From: Zizania palustris
Lineage: Eukaryota > Streptophyta > Magnoliopsida > Poales > Poaceae
Reading direction: 5' to 3'
Length of the DNA: 64,000 nucleotides
Assembly: GCA_019279435.1 (NCBI GenBank)
Contig: JAAALK010000080.1
Span: forward strand, 29,666,778-29,730,777
Below, piece after piece: positions 22,861 to 32,441 of this stretch (the stretch's first letter is position 1; every line of letters begins with the position of its first letter). The notes under the pieces are model-generated. The model saw only the letters and a program-made list of their open reading frames with translations, ran no database searches and was not told where the DNA came from. The position numbers and the translations under genes are program-made.

Positions 22861-23111
22861 ATGATCGGTATCAACAAGGCCTATGAAGATACAATGATCG
22901 TAGTGTTCGAGGCCACTCTTTTCGAGCAGGAGACTTAGTGCTTTACTGAGTGCAATCAGCGGTCGGCTCCCACAAACTCTCAACTCCCTAGGAGGGAACT
23001 TACATCATCTCCGAAGTTACCCAGCTAGGTTCATATCACCTAATGCGAGAAGACGGCCCGAAGCTAGCAAACTCCTGAAATATCAAGCATCTTCGATGTT
23101 TTTATCCTTAA
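22861..23111 (+). pseudogene. Remnant of integrase C-terminal end
   Basis: Fragments RSVRGHSFRAGDLVLY, EGTYIISEVTQLGSYHL and NIKHLRCFYP match the last part of non-chromodomain gypsy polyproteins, which end just before the 3' LTR. Stops are frequent. The close spacing to gag shows a large internal deletion, giving a LARD- or TRIM-like derivative. Confidence 0.7.
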
Positions 23112-23945
23112 GCACGATAAGTCTTTGTTAACATTAATGAAGATGTTTGCTTCTCGATTTCAACTTTTTTCTCCTCCGACCCCAAGTGCATGTGGTGCAA
23201 CCATTCTAGCCGAGGGATCACGACCCGCTCTGACCCAACTGTTGTTGGTCCCTTCCGACTCCTCGAGGTGGTAAAATTACTTTTCGCTCTGATTGAGTGT
23301 CAGTGTTGTCCTTCGACCACTTGTGATGCCGATGGCTATAAAGAGCGCGCACGTTGCTCAAGTTTCCCTACGATAGACAGACCTAAGCTATAACAAATTG
23401 GTCGAGACCACATTGAGCTCCTAGAGTTTCTTGACTTGCTTTGCACTCGGGCAGTCATAAACGGATACTTTGACTAAAGTATTCACGATCCGCTCTGACT
23501 TAGTAATTGTTAAGGCTATTTACCTGCTCGGGGGCTTTTTGGCGTTCTTCTTTCGTCTCGACTGCTGCGGTCTTCTACTCGGCTATTTGTGACGCTGGTG
23601 GTTCTAAAAAGAGTGCATGTTGCTCAAGTTTTCTTATGTTATACAGACCTAGGCTTCATCAAAGAAGTCAGTTTCTATGCTATGCACAGTCGGACGAACA
23701 AAAACATTGATCAAGAAGAAGTTTTATTGCATTTCCATGAGAGTACATATACAAAATTTCTTCTACACTCCCTTTTTATCTGCTCAACAGGGACAAGGAT
23801 TGGATGTAGTTCCTGAAATAAAAACCTTTGTCTCTGTCTCATCTTTTAAGATAACCATTGAGTCGTAGCATAACTCCCCAAATAGCCTAACCAAAACCTC
23901 TCCTAGGGTACTCCCGTAGAGAATAATTGTTCGTACACAACGACA
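23112..23945 (+). repeat. 3' LTR of deleted gypsy element (left boundary approximate)
   Basis: The last ~130 bp resemble 21175-21276: CATTGAGTCG, then CCTAACCAAA, then GTACACAACGACA. The start is set just after the end of pol and is uncertain. Two partly repeated segments (around 23330 and 23590, both with AAGAGNGCNCGTTGCTCAAG-like sequence) suggest an internal duplication. Confidence 0.55.
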
Positions 23946-23974
23946 AGATCAGATCTGAGACTTATTTTTTTTGG

Positions 23975-24125
23975 AATGATTGTTAATTGTCATCTTTTAT
24001 AATATGTGGACTGCTTGTTAGTTGTTATTTTTTGTAATACGTGGACTACTTGTTCGTTGTCATTTTTTGTAATATGTGGATTGTTTGTTAGTTGTCATAT
24101 TTTATAATATGTGGACTGATTGTTG
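23975..24125. repeat. 35-bp minisatellite, about four units
   Basis: AATATGTGGA (or AATACGTGGA) recurs at 24001, 24036, 24071 and 24106, a spacing of exactly 35 bp. Units contain TTGTTAGTTGTCATTTT. The array ends in AATTACAG, a good splice acceptor directly before the hAT exon, so it lies in the first intron or leader of the transposase gene. Confidence 0.88.
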
Positions 24126-24141
24126 TTGTCAATTACAGAGC

Positions 24142-25563
24142 ATGTCAACTCCATGCAGTAGCATACATCTAGAGCAAGCTTCACCACCAGGGAGTAGTAG
24201 CCAACCAGAGCAAGCTTCACAAGTTTCAGCTCTTGCTTCTATAGAGGAAACTCAGTCCCAAAATGAAGAAAAAAACTATTGGCCCTAAAGATGATGAAAT
24301 TGTAATAAAAAATCATGCAACAAAGAGGAAGCTCACATCTACTGTTTGGAGCAAGTTTACTAGTGTAAAAGTAAATGGAGTTGATAAGGGAAAGTGTATG
24401 TGGTGTTGCAAGCAACTTTCAGGTGATACTAAAAATGGCAATAAAAATTTACATTCTCATTTAAAAGTTTGCATTTATAGAAATATTTATGGAGGAAAAG
24501 TACAAAGTAATTTGATATTTAGAACAAGTGATGAAGAGAAAGTATCTTTAGGAAACTATATTTTTGATCAAGAAGTAGCTCGAAAGGCACTTTATTCCAT
24601 GATTATTCTGCATGAGTATCCTCTTTCTTTTGTCGACCATCATGGCTTTAGGAAATTTGTGAGTGCATTGCAGCCCTTATTTAAGATAATCACTAGGAAC
24701 ACTATTAGAAAGGATATCATGGACTATTATGAGACGGAGAAAGAAAGGCTTCTTTTTTTCTTAATCAAAAGAGGGTATATGGTTGTCACGGGGCATTTCA
24801 TTGGTGGCAATTGAAAGCTTAGAAGTTGTATCTTAAGGTGATTATTAATCCTTTATTTTGTTTTTGAGTAGTTAATGCATTATGTATAATTTTACTATGT
24901 CATACTCAAATGATGCACTACTTTTGTAGGTTTTTCTATGCGCCATGCCCAACATGCGGCAATTGTTCTGGCGAATGCTCTATATGAGTGTATTAAAAGT
25001 TGGGACATTGACTACTGGGTATCCTCTATGACTCTTGATAATTGCTCAACAAATGATAATCTTGTATAGAAAAGAGGATAAGATTGTGACACATAATCTT
25101 TTATTGGGTGGAAAGATGTTACATGTGTGTTGTTGTGCGTGCATACTTAATTTGATTGTCAAAGATGGGTTAGATGTGATTGGAGCCATGTATTGTAAGC
25201 ATGCGAGACAATGTTGCATATTGGCTTGCCAATCCAAAAAGATATGAAAAATTTGTCAAAGCACCTCAGCACCAAAAGGTTGAATTAACTAAGAAGTTAT
25301 GTCTTGATTATAAAACTAGATGGAACTCAACCTATATCGTGCTTAGTGTTTCCATACCATATAGGAAAGTGTTTGATTGCTTGCAACAATTAGAGAAAGG
25401 TTATATTGCTCCAAGAACTGATGATTGGATATTTGTCTCAAGTGTTTGTGATAGATTGAGAATTTTTCTTTCTCTCACTGAGTTATTTTCTGGGACTAAA
25501 TATGTAACTGCTAATGTGTGGGTCCCTAAAATATGTGAGTTCAAGATTAAAATGAACAATTGA
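24142..25563 (+). pseudogene. hAT (Ac-like) transposase, BED finger to mid-catalytic region
   Basis: The N-terminal Ser/Gln-rich leader MSTPCSS begins 3 bp after an acceptor at 24138. An extra A in the poly-A near 24275 shifts the frame into the main ORF (24263-24814). That ORF has a BED zinc finger (FTSVKVNG, KCMWCCKQL, HLHSHLKVC) and a hAT core start (GYMVVTGHFI, with Trp changed to TGA). An intron of about 100 bp separates it from the next part, which has TLDNCSTND and HVCCCACILNLIVKDGL; after another frameshift come VAYWLANPKRYEKF and DYKTRWNSTY. The dimerisation (hATC) domain is absent. Such enzymes perform cut-and-paste transposition; this copy is inactive. Confidence 0.88.
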
Positions 25564-26093
25564 CAATTATATAAAAATAAAGTCATTAGGATTAGGAAAA
25601 TGTCTATTGCCATGATAAAAAATATGATAAGTATTGAACAGATACCCTAGGCCATTGCCTTCCCTTCGTGCGCGTCGCCTCCTCAGTCTTGTCTAACCAT
25701 GCTTTTGCCGATTTGATCGGTTGAATAATATGGTCTAGTAATTATTTATTAATACAAGTGATTTGTATTATACAATGTGATATTGATTTTTAGTTGAATT
25801 TTATATTTTTGACTTAATTTTGTTATATTTTGATATGTGTATTGTCATGAGTAATTTTAGTATATAATTTGAGTTCAATCCATATGTAGTTTGAGCCTTA
25901 GGTCTGCCACTGCTGCTACAACAGTCGCGTCAGTGGTGCCCACCTCGTGGTTTGAAAAAGTGATGTTTCTTTATTCATCTAATATATGTTAGAAAGAGGG
26001 GGAACAATAGCAAATAGGAATATACAATCTCTAAGGAAATGACGAAGGAAGACGAAATCAAGACATTTCTACTTGATTCTATATATTTATATG
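25564..26093. other. 3' remnant of hAT element and unassigned AT-rich DNA
   Basis: The sequence just after the frame break still resembles hAT coding DNA to about 25640. TAGGTCTGCCACTG at 25899-25912 reads CAGTGGCAGACCTA on the other strand, like terminal inverted repeats of Ac-type hAT elements, and may be the 3' terminus. No matching 5' terminus is seen. Nothing is recognised in 25913-26093. Confidence 0.45.
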
Positions 26094-26867
26094 TGTTGAT
26101 AGCAAAAAATGGCATTAATGGTCAAATTTGTCAAAATATCAATTTTGGTAATTTTGGGCAAGAAATATACAAGTCCTGGTACAGGCTGAAGCCCTGAAGT
26201 GTCGGAGGCCCACCTGCACGGAGCCTTGGGGGCCTTTTAGCAGCCTGCTTCGTAGGCTGGCTTTGGCCCGAAGGCTCTTCGGTGGCCTGCTTCGCCGAAG
26301 TTTTGGCCCGAGGAGCATACTTCGGTGGGCCTGTCGAAGGCCCACTTCGGGTAGGCTTTGGATAGGAGTCTGATACAAATTCAAGTTGTTTTAATCTCTA
26401 ATCTTGATTAGTCCAAATCTTATTAGATTAGAGTTAGAGATAAGAAGACTAGCCCCTATAAATACAAGGGTGAGGTCGGTTCATCGGAGTCCCACAACAC
26501 AGATCAACTCTTCAAATCCTAGTTGAACCATACCTTTATTTTCATTACTTTCCACATTAGATCGGTACACCTTCGTGGGTTTGCGCTGGAAGCCCTCTGT
26601 TGGCCACGCCGTAATTGTAGTAAGCCTTGTTGTTTCGCCTATGAATCATCCATTAATCTACGTAATAGACTGCTATCACCTTGTTGGCTCGCTTGTGAAC
26701 CATCCATTAATCTACGTAACAGATTGCTACCCTTCGTTTTGTATACTGCTACACTTGGTAATTCGGTCTTTAGGACGAATTGGCACTTGATCTTTGTTTT
26801 GCTACAGGTTTCACATTTTGAGCCCCTTCGCCAAAGGTTTCCGGAGCTAGGAAGCTGGTTTCGGAGG
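26094..26867 (+). repeat. Truncated LTR fragment, Tat-type family, plus orientation
   Basis: Starts TGTTGATAGCAAAAAATGGCA, the same as the reverse complement of the right end of the next LTR. It has TATA box CTATAAATA at 26456-26464 and many CTTCGG-type motifs. An internal direct repeat (ATCCATTAATCTACGTAA at about 26646 and 26702) is present. It breaks off at 26867, where an oppositely oriented LTR begins. Confidence 0.82.
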
Positions 26868-27943
26868 TGTTGACACAAAAATGTGCCCCACACTTGGGTC
26901 AGTTCGACGATCCAAAAGTGTGCGGATACTTAGGGACAAGCCTAAGCATAACACAATACCGACTTCGCGTTCTAACTACCCTTAGCCTTGGTAAGGGGGG
27001 TGGAGTCGCCAGGTAATCAGATCACATAGAAATAATCCAATAGCCGAAAGAAATGTATTAACAGAACAAGTTAGAAACTAGACGGAGCCTGACTGATTCG
27101 AAGTATGGTGTGAAGGGTGTCACCGAAGCGTACCTTCGGCGTCTGGTGCGGAGTGATCCGCCGAAGGGTGTCTTCGACGTTCGGACTGATCTGGCTAGAG
27201 ATAAACTCCGAACCGATCTGGACGCGACAATCACTTCCGAACAGCAAGGTTCAGCGTAAAGTCTCCAATACAGTGAGATACAGAGAATGACTTAGGTGCA
27301 ATGCACGAGCGCGACTTCGTCCGGAGCGGGGTACAAGCGTGGCGAAGCCTGTCATGGCAAAGTCTGCTGGCGAAGCGTGTTGGCGTACGGTCGAAGCAGC
27401 AGTCTCACCGAAGAATACTTCACAAGCGAAGTAACAAGGATTACCATTGTTCCTAAGTGGCCATCGGAGGGCTTCTAGGCAAACCCACGAAGAATACAAA
27501 AAATAAAGATAAGGTAAAGTACGGTTCAAAGCTAGGGCTTTGTGGTTGATATTTTTTTTGGGTGGTGTTCTGACCAGGCTCACCCCTATATTTATAGGGG
27601 CTAGACTTCTAATCTCTAAGCCTAATCTGGTGGAATTCTGTTTGACCACGCGTAAAAGACTTAGTCAAAAATCGGACTCAATCTCTAAACTCTTGCCCGA
27701 AGTAGGCCTTCGGCTAGGCCCGTCGAAGCCTGCTCCTCGAGCCGAAGCTTCGGTGGAGTGGGCCTCCGAAGGCCTCGGGCTGAAGGCTGTGGGCTAGCTA
27801 GAAGCTTCCAAAGCTCGTAGCCCAGTGGTCCTTCGGCCCTATAGGGCTTCGGCCTAACCCGGGACATGTGCATTTTTGGCCTAAATTACCAAAATTGATA
27901 TTTTGATAATCTTAACCATTAGTGCCATTTTTTGCTATCAACA
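26868..27943 (-). repeat. 3' LTR of Tat-lineage gypsy element
   Basis: A 1076-bp LTR with TGTTGA and TCAACA termini, minus orientation. TATA box CTATAAATA on the minus strand at 27589-27597. It is followed on the right by a minus-strand polypurine tract (AAGGCAGGGGGCATG) and then pol in reverse, so it is the 3' LTR. Its 5' partner is not in the window because the element runs into the assembly gap. Confidence 0.88.
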
Positions 27944-27962
27944 CATGCCCCCTGCCTTTTAG
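27944..27962 (-). other. Polypurine tract of Tat-lineage element
   Basis: CTAAAAGGCAGGGGGCATG on the minus strand directly abuts the LTR start TGTTGATAGC. Confidence 0.8.
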
Positions 27963-29204
27963 TGAACTAAGTGAACTAAAAGCACAACGGAGCTAAAGAC
28001 GATACCTTTCCATATCGGTCTTCCGACATCTTTCAAGTTGTTTGCCACACACTTAGGAAATACCTTTTCAAGTATCTACCATTCAAAGCTCTTCGAAACC
28101 ACTCTCCTTATAGAGATTCTAACACATATGCGTTGCTATGAGCAATTTTCGGCTATTTTGAAAGGGCCTTCCCAACTAGGCGACCATTTACCAAATTTGG
28201 GACTCTTAGTGCCTAAGGGTAAAATCGTCTTCCAAACCAAGTCACCTACTTGAAACGACTTTGGTTAACCTTCTTATTGTAGGCTTTAGCTACTCTCCTC
28301 TTATCCATTTCTATAGCTTCTAAAGCCCTCAATCTCCTATCGTCACTTCTTCTAGATTGTCTTTCAAAAGAGTTTCATACTCGTCGATCGATAAGACATC
28401 TTGCTTTAACACTCTTAGAGAGCCAAGATCTACTTCTACGGGGTTCTATAGAACGACTTCTTGTCCATATACCAATCATATGGACTAACTTTGGTAGCAC
28501 CGTGCTTTGCAATTCTACAAGCCCATAGCGCTCGGAGAGCACTTCATGCCACCTTTTAGGGAACTCTTCAATTCTCTTCTTAATGAGTTTAATCACAGTT
28601 TTATTACTAGACTCAGCCTAGCCATTGGCCTGAGCATAATATGGGCAAAGAGTAATACCATAATATTCGGCAAAGTCTCTCACTTCTTTAGAAACAAATG
28701 AACTACCTTGATCTGTAGTGAGAGTCCGAGGAAGGCCGAATCTATGTATGATGTGCTTCAACATAAAGTCAAGTACCTCGTTGTGAGTCATGTTCTTGAG
28801 AGGCACGGCCTCGGTCTCACTTGGTGAAGTAGTCCATCGCCATCAACACGAACCGATGCCCTTTTGAGGAAGGAGGGCTGAATTTGGCCGATGAAGTCTA
28901 AACCCCCAACCTCGAAATGGGCCATGACTTGACAATAGGGTTAAGTAATGAAGCAGGAAGCCAATTGAATATGTCAAACATCGACATGCTTCACACCTTT
29001 ATAATACTTAAAACAATTCTCAGTCATGGTCGGCCAGTAGAAACCCGCTCTTTTGAGAATCCAACTCATTTTCTGGGCCGACTGATTAATGCCACAAAGT
29101 CCTTCATGGACTTCTCCTGTAGCCACTATGGATAGTTCATGGTCTAGACACATTAAAAGTACTCCGTCAATGGTTCGGTGATACAATGTGTCATCTAGCA
29201 ACAC
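27963..29204 (-). pseudogene. Tat-lineage pol: integrase
   Basis: Minus-strand pieces, in element order: the zinc-binding region with LYHRTIDG, VHEGLCG and the RAGFYWPTM block (29204-28974); the catalytic core with FGLPRTLTTDQGSSF and YYAQANG (28806-28618); EFPKRWHEVL (28596-28375); and a C-terminal domain with VGDLVWKTILP and WEGPF near 28270-28110. Stops and frameshifts separate them. There is no chromodomain. It would integrate element cDNA; this copy is dead. Confidence 0.85.
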
Positions 29205-29595
29205 AAATTTAAACGCTTGTCACCGAAGTTTCCGATCAACCCTTTGGCTAGGGTCTCTCAAATACTGGACGATTGGAGTTCTCCAATCGCCCTTAATGGA
29301 CTTCTGAGGGTCTCACTAGCTCACTCCCTGAAAAAATATCTAGGCTACTGATTTTGGGGTGTCCCTCGAGCCCTTCTTGCTTCTGCCGAAGCCTGGCTGG
29401 ACTGGCTGTGCAGAGCGCATCAGGCCGAAGCCCCCTACCGGAGGGTTCGGGCTCCCGGAACACCTCACTGTCTCGAGGACTTCGGCTCATGGTCTCCGGC
29501 GTGCCAGACCCTTCGGTGGGTGGAGTACTTCGGTCCTAGGGACCTCGACGCGCGGTAGTCTCGGCAGCTAGAGGGGTCCGACCCAGAGGGTGCGC
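29205..29595 (-). other. Linker between second RNase H and integrase, Tat element
   Basis: GC-richer DNA with no recognisable domain; several CTTCGG-like motifs resemble those of the LTR of the same element. In Tat elements the region between the extra RNase H and integrase is variable. Confidence 0.5.
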
Positions 29596-29895
29596 CTATC
29601 CGAAGTCACTGGCTTTGGTAGTGAGACCAAACATTGGCTTCTCCCGTACAGAAAATTTTCCTCTCCTGACTTGGTAACCAGATGCTTGCTGAGCCAAATC
29701 ATTTGCAACTGAATTGGCCTCTCTTGACACATGCGAAATTTTTAAGTCATCAAAAGTAGCAACTATGTCTAGGCACTTATCCAAGTAGTCGTTTAGCAAT
29801 CCATTAGAACATTGAGCACTCTTAGCCACTTGTTGCGCCACTAATAGGGAATCACCATGCGCATGAGCATGTTTAACACCCATGGATTCCAACAA
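29596..29895 (-). pseudogene. Tat-lineage pol: second (archaeal-type) RNase H
   Basis: The ORF has the signature of the extra RNase H of Tat (Ogre/Retand-like) elements: VKHAHAHGDSLLVAQQV, then ISHVSREANSVANDLAQQA. Position between the regular RNase H and integrase agrees. This duplicated RNase H separates the Tat lineage from Tekay. The segment is open for 99 codons, but flanking parts of the polyprotein are broken. Confidence 0.85.
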
Positions 29896-30535
29896 TTCAA
29901 GCCCTAGCAGTAAAGCCTCGTATTTGGCTTGGTTGTTAGTAAGAGGGAAATTCTAAACGAGCCGAGGTTTCGAAGTACGCTCCGCTAGGTGATATGAGAA
30001 CCACTCCAATACCTTGGCCATTCTTGCAAGCTGAACCATCGAAGTAAAGTTTCCACAGTATTACCTCAATCAAAGTAACATTGTCACTCAACTGATATCT
30101 ACGTGGTGATCAACTATAAAGTTGGCTACAATCTGGCCTTTCATAGCTCTTAGGGGTTCATAGGCCAAATCATATTCAATCAAAGTGTAAGCCCACTTTC
30201 CGATTCTTCCACTTATAATCAGCTTTTGTAACATGTGCTTTATAACGTCATTTTGGCAAACGACAACACATGTAGTAGGGAGAAGATAGTGGCGTAATTG
30301 GTACACGCGTAGTAAAGTGATAAACATAAACGTTCCACAAACGTGTCCCTGGTCTCGACGTCCAGCAGGCGGCGGCCTCAAGAACGTGATGATGTACTCT
30401 TTTCCTTCTACCTCCTGGTTAGCACGGCCCCGATCACGCTATCTTCAGCAGCGATGTACAGCCGAAACGGAATCCCTGACTTTGGGTGCTCTCACCACGG
30501 CGGCGATGACAAGCACTCCTTGATTTTCTCAAAGG
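29896..30535 (-). pseudogene. Tat-lineage pol: RT connection and first RNase H, cut by gap
   Basis: Reading leftwards from the gap on the minus strand: FEKIKECLSSPPW, then GIPFRLYIAAEDSVIGAVL, RRLLDVETR, LRHYLLPTTCVVV, ISGRIGKWAYTL and AMKGQIVANF, the usual RNase H order of gypsy pol. Several stops are present. RT itself would lie in or beyond the assembly gap. Confidence 0.83.
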
Positions 30536-30635
30536 NNNNNNNNNNNNNNNNNNNNNNNNNNNNNNNNNNNNNNNNNNNNNNNNNNNNNNNNNNNNNNNNN
30601 NNNNNNNNNNNNNNNNNNNNNNNNNNNNNNNNNNN
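30536..30635. other. Assembly gap (100 Ns)
   Basis: Exactly 100 Ns, the usual placeholder for a scaffold gap of unknown size. The Tat pol stops on its left and CACTA subterminal repeats begin on its right, so their apparent adjacency proves nothing. Confidence 0.99.
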
Positions 30636-30760
30636 AGTCTGGGCGGGTGGAAAAAAGTATAGTAGTGGCGGGCATACGCTGACGTCAGCATGCCCGCCAC
30701 TACTAAAAGGATAGCAGTGGCGGGCTGGTGACGTCAGCATGCCCGCCACTACTAATCCGC
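30636..30760. repeat. CACTA subterminal repeats, left cluster
   Basis: Inverted pairs of AGTGGCGGGC and GCCCGCCACT flank TGACGTCA at 30680-30687 and 30729-30736. In CACTA elements such arrays are where the element-encoded DNA-binding protein binds. Confidence 0.8.
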
Positions 30761-30805
30761 CGTTGGTGGGGTTATCTAGTATACATTGCCACTCATGTCG
30801 AGAAA

Positions 30806-30905
30806 CACTTAGTAGCGCAGTGGTGCGGGGGTTGCTTTGGTGCCATGCGGTTCGAGGTTCGAACCTTGCTGCCGGCAGGCGGTTTGAGGTTCGAACCTTG
30901 CTGCT
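30806..30905 (+). repeat. tRNA-like pol III module in CACTA
   Basis: TAGCGCAGTGG at 30813-30823 fits the internal A box and GGTTCGAACC at 30856-30865 fits the B box. Their 43-bp spacing is that of an intronless tRNA gene. A second B box lies at 30888-30897. No acceptor stem or full cloverleaf could be folded by eye, so it is a tRNA-derived (SINE-head-like) relic and not a tRNA gene. A near copy is at 46960-47050 and a lone A box at 31259-31269. Confidence 0.55.
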
Positions 30906-31429
30906 AGCATCCAAACATTTTTTTTACATTTTCATTACTTTTTTATTCATGTTTAAATTCTAGTTTGAACTTGATTTTTTAACAATAAAAATACATCATA
31001 ACTTATCAAATTTAAAAATTTGGTATTTTTCTGCCTCACTTTACTTTTTATTATTTCATTAATAAACATGTACAATAAAAATACATCATAACTTATCTAT
31101 AGTTTATTCTTCCTTTGAAATTGAAACTTTTTGTACAATAAAAATACAACACCAATATTCTAATTGCAAAAATTGATATTTTTCTCCCTTAGTTTACTGT
31201 TTTTATTTTCATTAAGTGTGTTTTTATTACATGTTGTTACTATATGATTGAGACTTTGTAGCGCGGTGGTGCGGGGGCTCGCTTGACATATCATGTTTAT
31301 TTGAAAGCAAGTAAACAAACACAAGTCCAGGCTGGGGAAACCAGCTTACACATCGAAACGCACTACTGGTCAAACCCAAAAGAAAGATATGGTTTGGAGC
31401 TTCTTCTTCTTCCTCGGCACAAACCCAAC
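30906..31429. other. AT-rich 3' region of small CACTA gene
   Basis: AT-rich DNA without supported ORFs; AATAAAAATACA(A/T)CA recurs near 30984, 31075 and 31137. It lies downstream of the small minus-strand gene and is probably its 3' untranslated region and spacer. Confidence 0.5.
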
Positions 31430-31931
31430 CTATTTCTGGTTAAACAGATTAAAAGCCTCAACTTGCCAATCCTCAACCAAATCGGCATCATCAGGCAGTC
31501 TGAACTGCTCTCCATGTTCCTGAAAAAGAAAATACACGCGGCGACGATAGTGAGAACAACTTATTATCAATGATTGAATTAGATGATAAAAATATAAAAT
31601 TTGCATAAAAAGAGGATCTTGCCTCCTTCCTCCTCTTGCTGCCGCATTGCTCTACATGCTTCCCTTTTCCACCCCTAGCCTCGACATGTTTCCCTCTACC
31701 ACCGGTTGTCTCATCATTCTTCCGTCTGCCAACACTTACCCTATCTGGTTGCGGCGATCGCGAGTCGTCCTCCGAGTCGGAGTCCATTATGAGAATCACT
31801 TTCTTCGCCAAACAACTGCAAACTATACCATCATGTACCTTATGTTTACCGCATTTGCAAACCTCACACACACCACTTGATGTAGAGTCTGAGGATCCAC
31901 TGTTTGTTGGTTCAATCTTAGGAGGAGCCAT
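31430..31931 (-). CDS. Small Cys-rich acidic protein of CACTA element (two exons)
   Basis: Predicted 132-aa protein: exon 1 31931-31623, exon 2 31519-31430. The ATG follows a TGCAG acceptor. The exon 1 end GGAG|GCAAGA is a GC-type donor, and exon 2 follows TTTTTCAG. Joined in frame it gives a Ser-rich start, a Cys/His cluster (C22, C25, C27, H30, H33, C38, C40) that could bind zinc, an acidic patch (DSDSEDD), Lys/Gly/Arg repeats (GRGKHVE, GKGKHVE) and a C-terminal tail with DLVEDWQVEAF. No known family is recognised. CACTA elements often carry a second, DNA-binding product (TnpA in En/Spm), which this might correspond to by position only. Intact in this copy. Confidence 0.6.
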
Positions 31932-32256
31932 CTGCATTTTTTTGTCACATTGATATAACATTAAAAAACCCTAAGCTAGTAATATTATAGTACATTAAAA
32001 AACATTATTGTTATAGTGGAAATTTTTTTCTCAGAAATTTTTTATAGTACATTAAAGAACATTATTGTTATAGTGGAAATTTTTTTCTCAGAAATTTTTT
32101 ACAGTAGATTAAAAAACATTATTGTTATAGTGCATTCTACTAGTAATATTATACTAAATTATATTACCACGCATAAATTAATATAACAATCCTCCATCAT
32201 TTTAACCCTAAGCTCGAATAAAATAAGACCAAAGATATAGGTTAATAATCATTTAC
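31932..32256 (-). other. Probable 5'UTR intron of small CACTA gene
   Basis: GTAAAT donor at 32256 and TGCAG acceptor at 31932, directly before the ATG. The transposase gene has the same layout. The intron includes a three-unit 57-bp tandem repeat (31988-32155). Confidence 0.5.
31988..32155. repeat. 57-bp tandem repeat, about three units
   Basis: Units start at 31988, 32045 and 32102, exactly 57 bp apart, and contain ACATTATTGTTATAGTG. The third is partial. AT-rich. Confidence 0.88.
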
Positions 32257-32432
32257 TGATCGACTGGATGGCGGCGACGGGCGGCGCCGACGGGCTCCGA
32301 GGAAGGTGGCGACGGGCGGAGGGCAGCGGCGACGTGCTCCGGGACGTCGACGGCGGCGACGGGAGGAGGGGGCGACACGGGAGTTTAGGGTTTAGAAAAT
32401 GAAACTAGGTTTTCGGACGGCGGGAGTGGAAA

Positions 32433-32441
32433 GTATATATA
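32433..32441 (-). promoter_or_regulatory. TATA box of small CACTA gene
   Basis: CCTATATATAC on the minus strand lies beside a subterminal repeat (AGTAGTGGCGG), about 180 bp upstream of the predicted donor at 32256. A GC-rich 5' leader (32257-32400) follows. Confidence 0.55.

Noticed and set aside
23190..23868. Short plus-strand ORFs of 60-75 codons
   Set aside because: They lie in the 3' LTR of the deleted gypsy element and contain no motif.
20431..23945. Autonomous gypsy element
   Set aside because: Gag is followed directly by the last part of integrase; protease, RT, RNase H and the integrase core are absent.
24142..25912. Complete hAT element with both terminal inverted repeats
   Set aside because: Only a 3' terminus-like sequence is seen; no matching 5' CAGTGGC end or 8-bp target duplication was found.
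30806..30905. Functional tRNA gene
   Set aside because: A and B boxes are present but no acceptor stem pairing or anticodon arm could be drawn; treated as a tRNA-derived relic.
31283..31573. 96-codon plus-strand ORF
   Set aside because: It is the antisense of exon 2, intron and 3' region of the small CACTA gene, which has better support.
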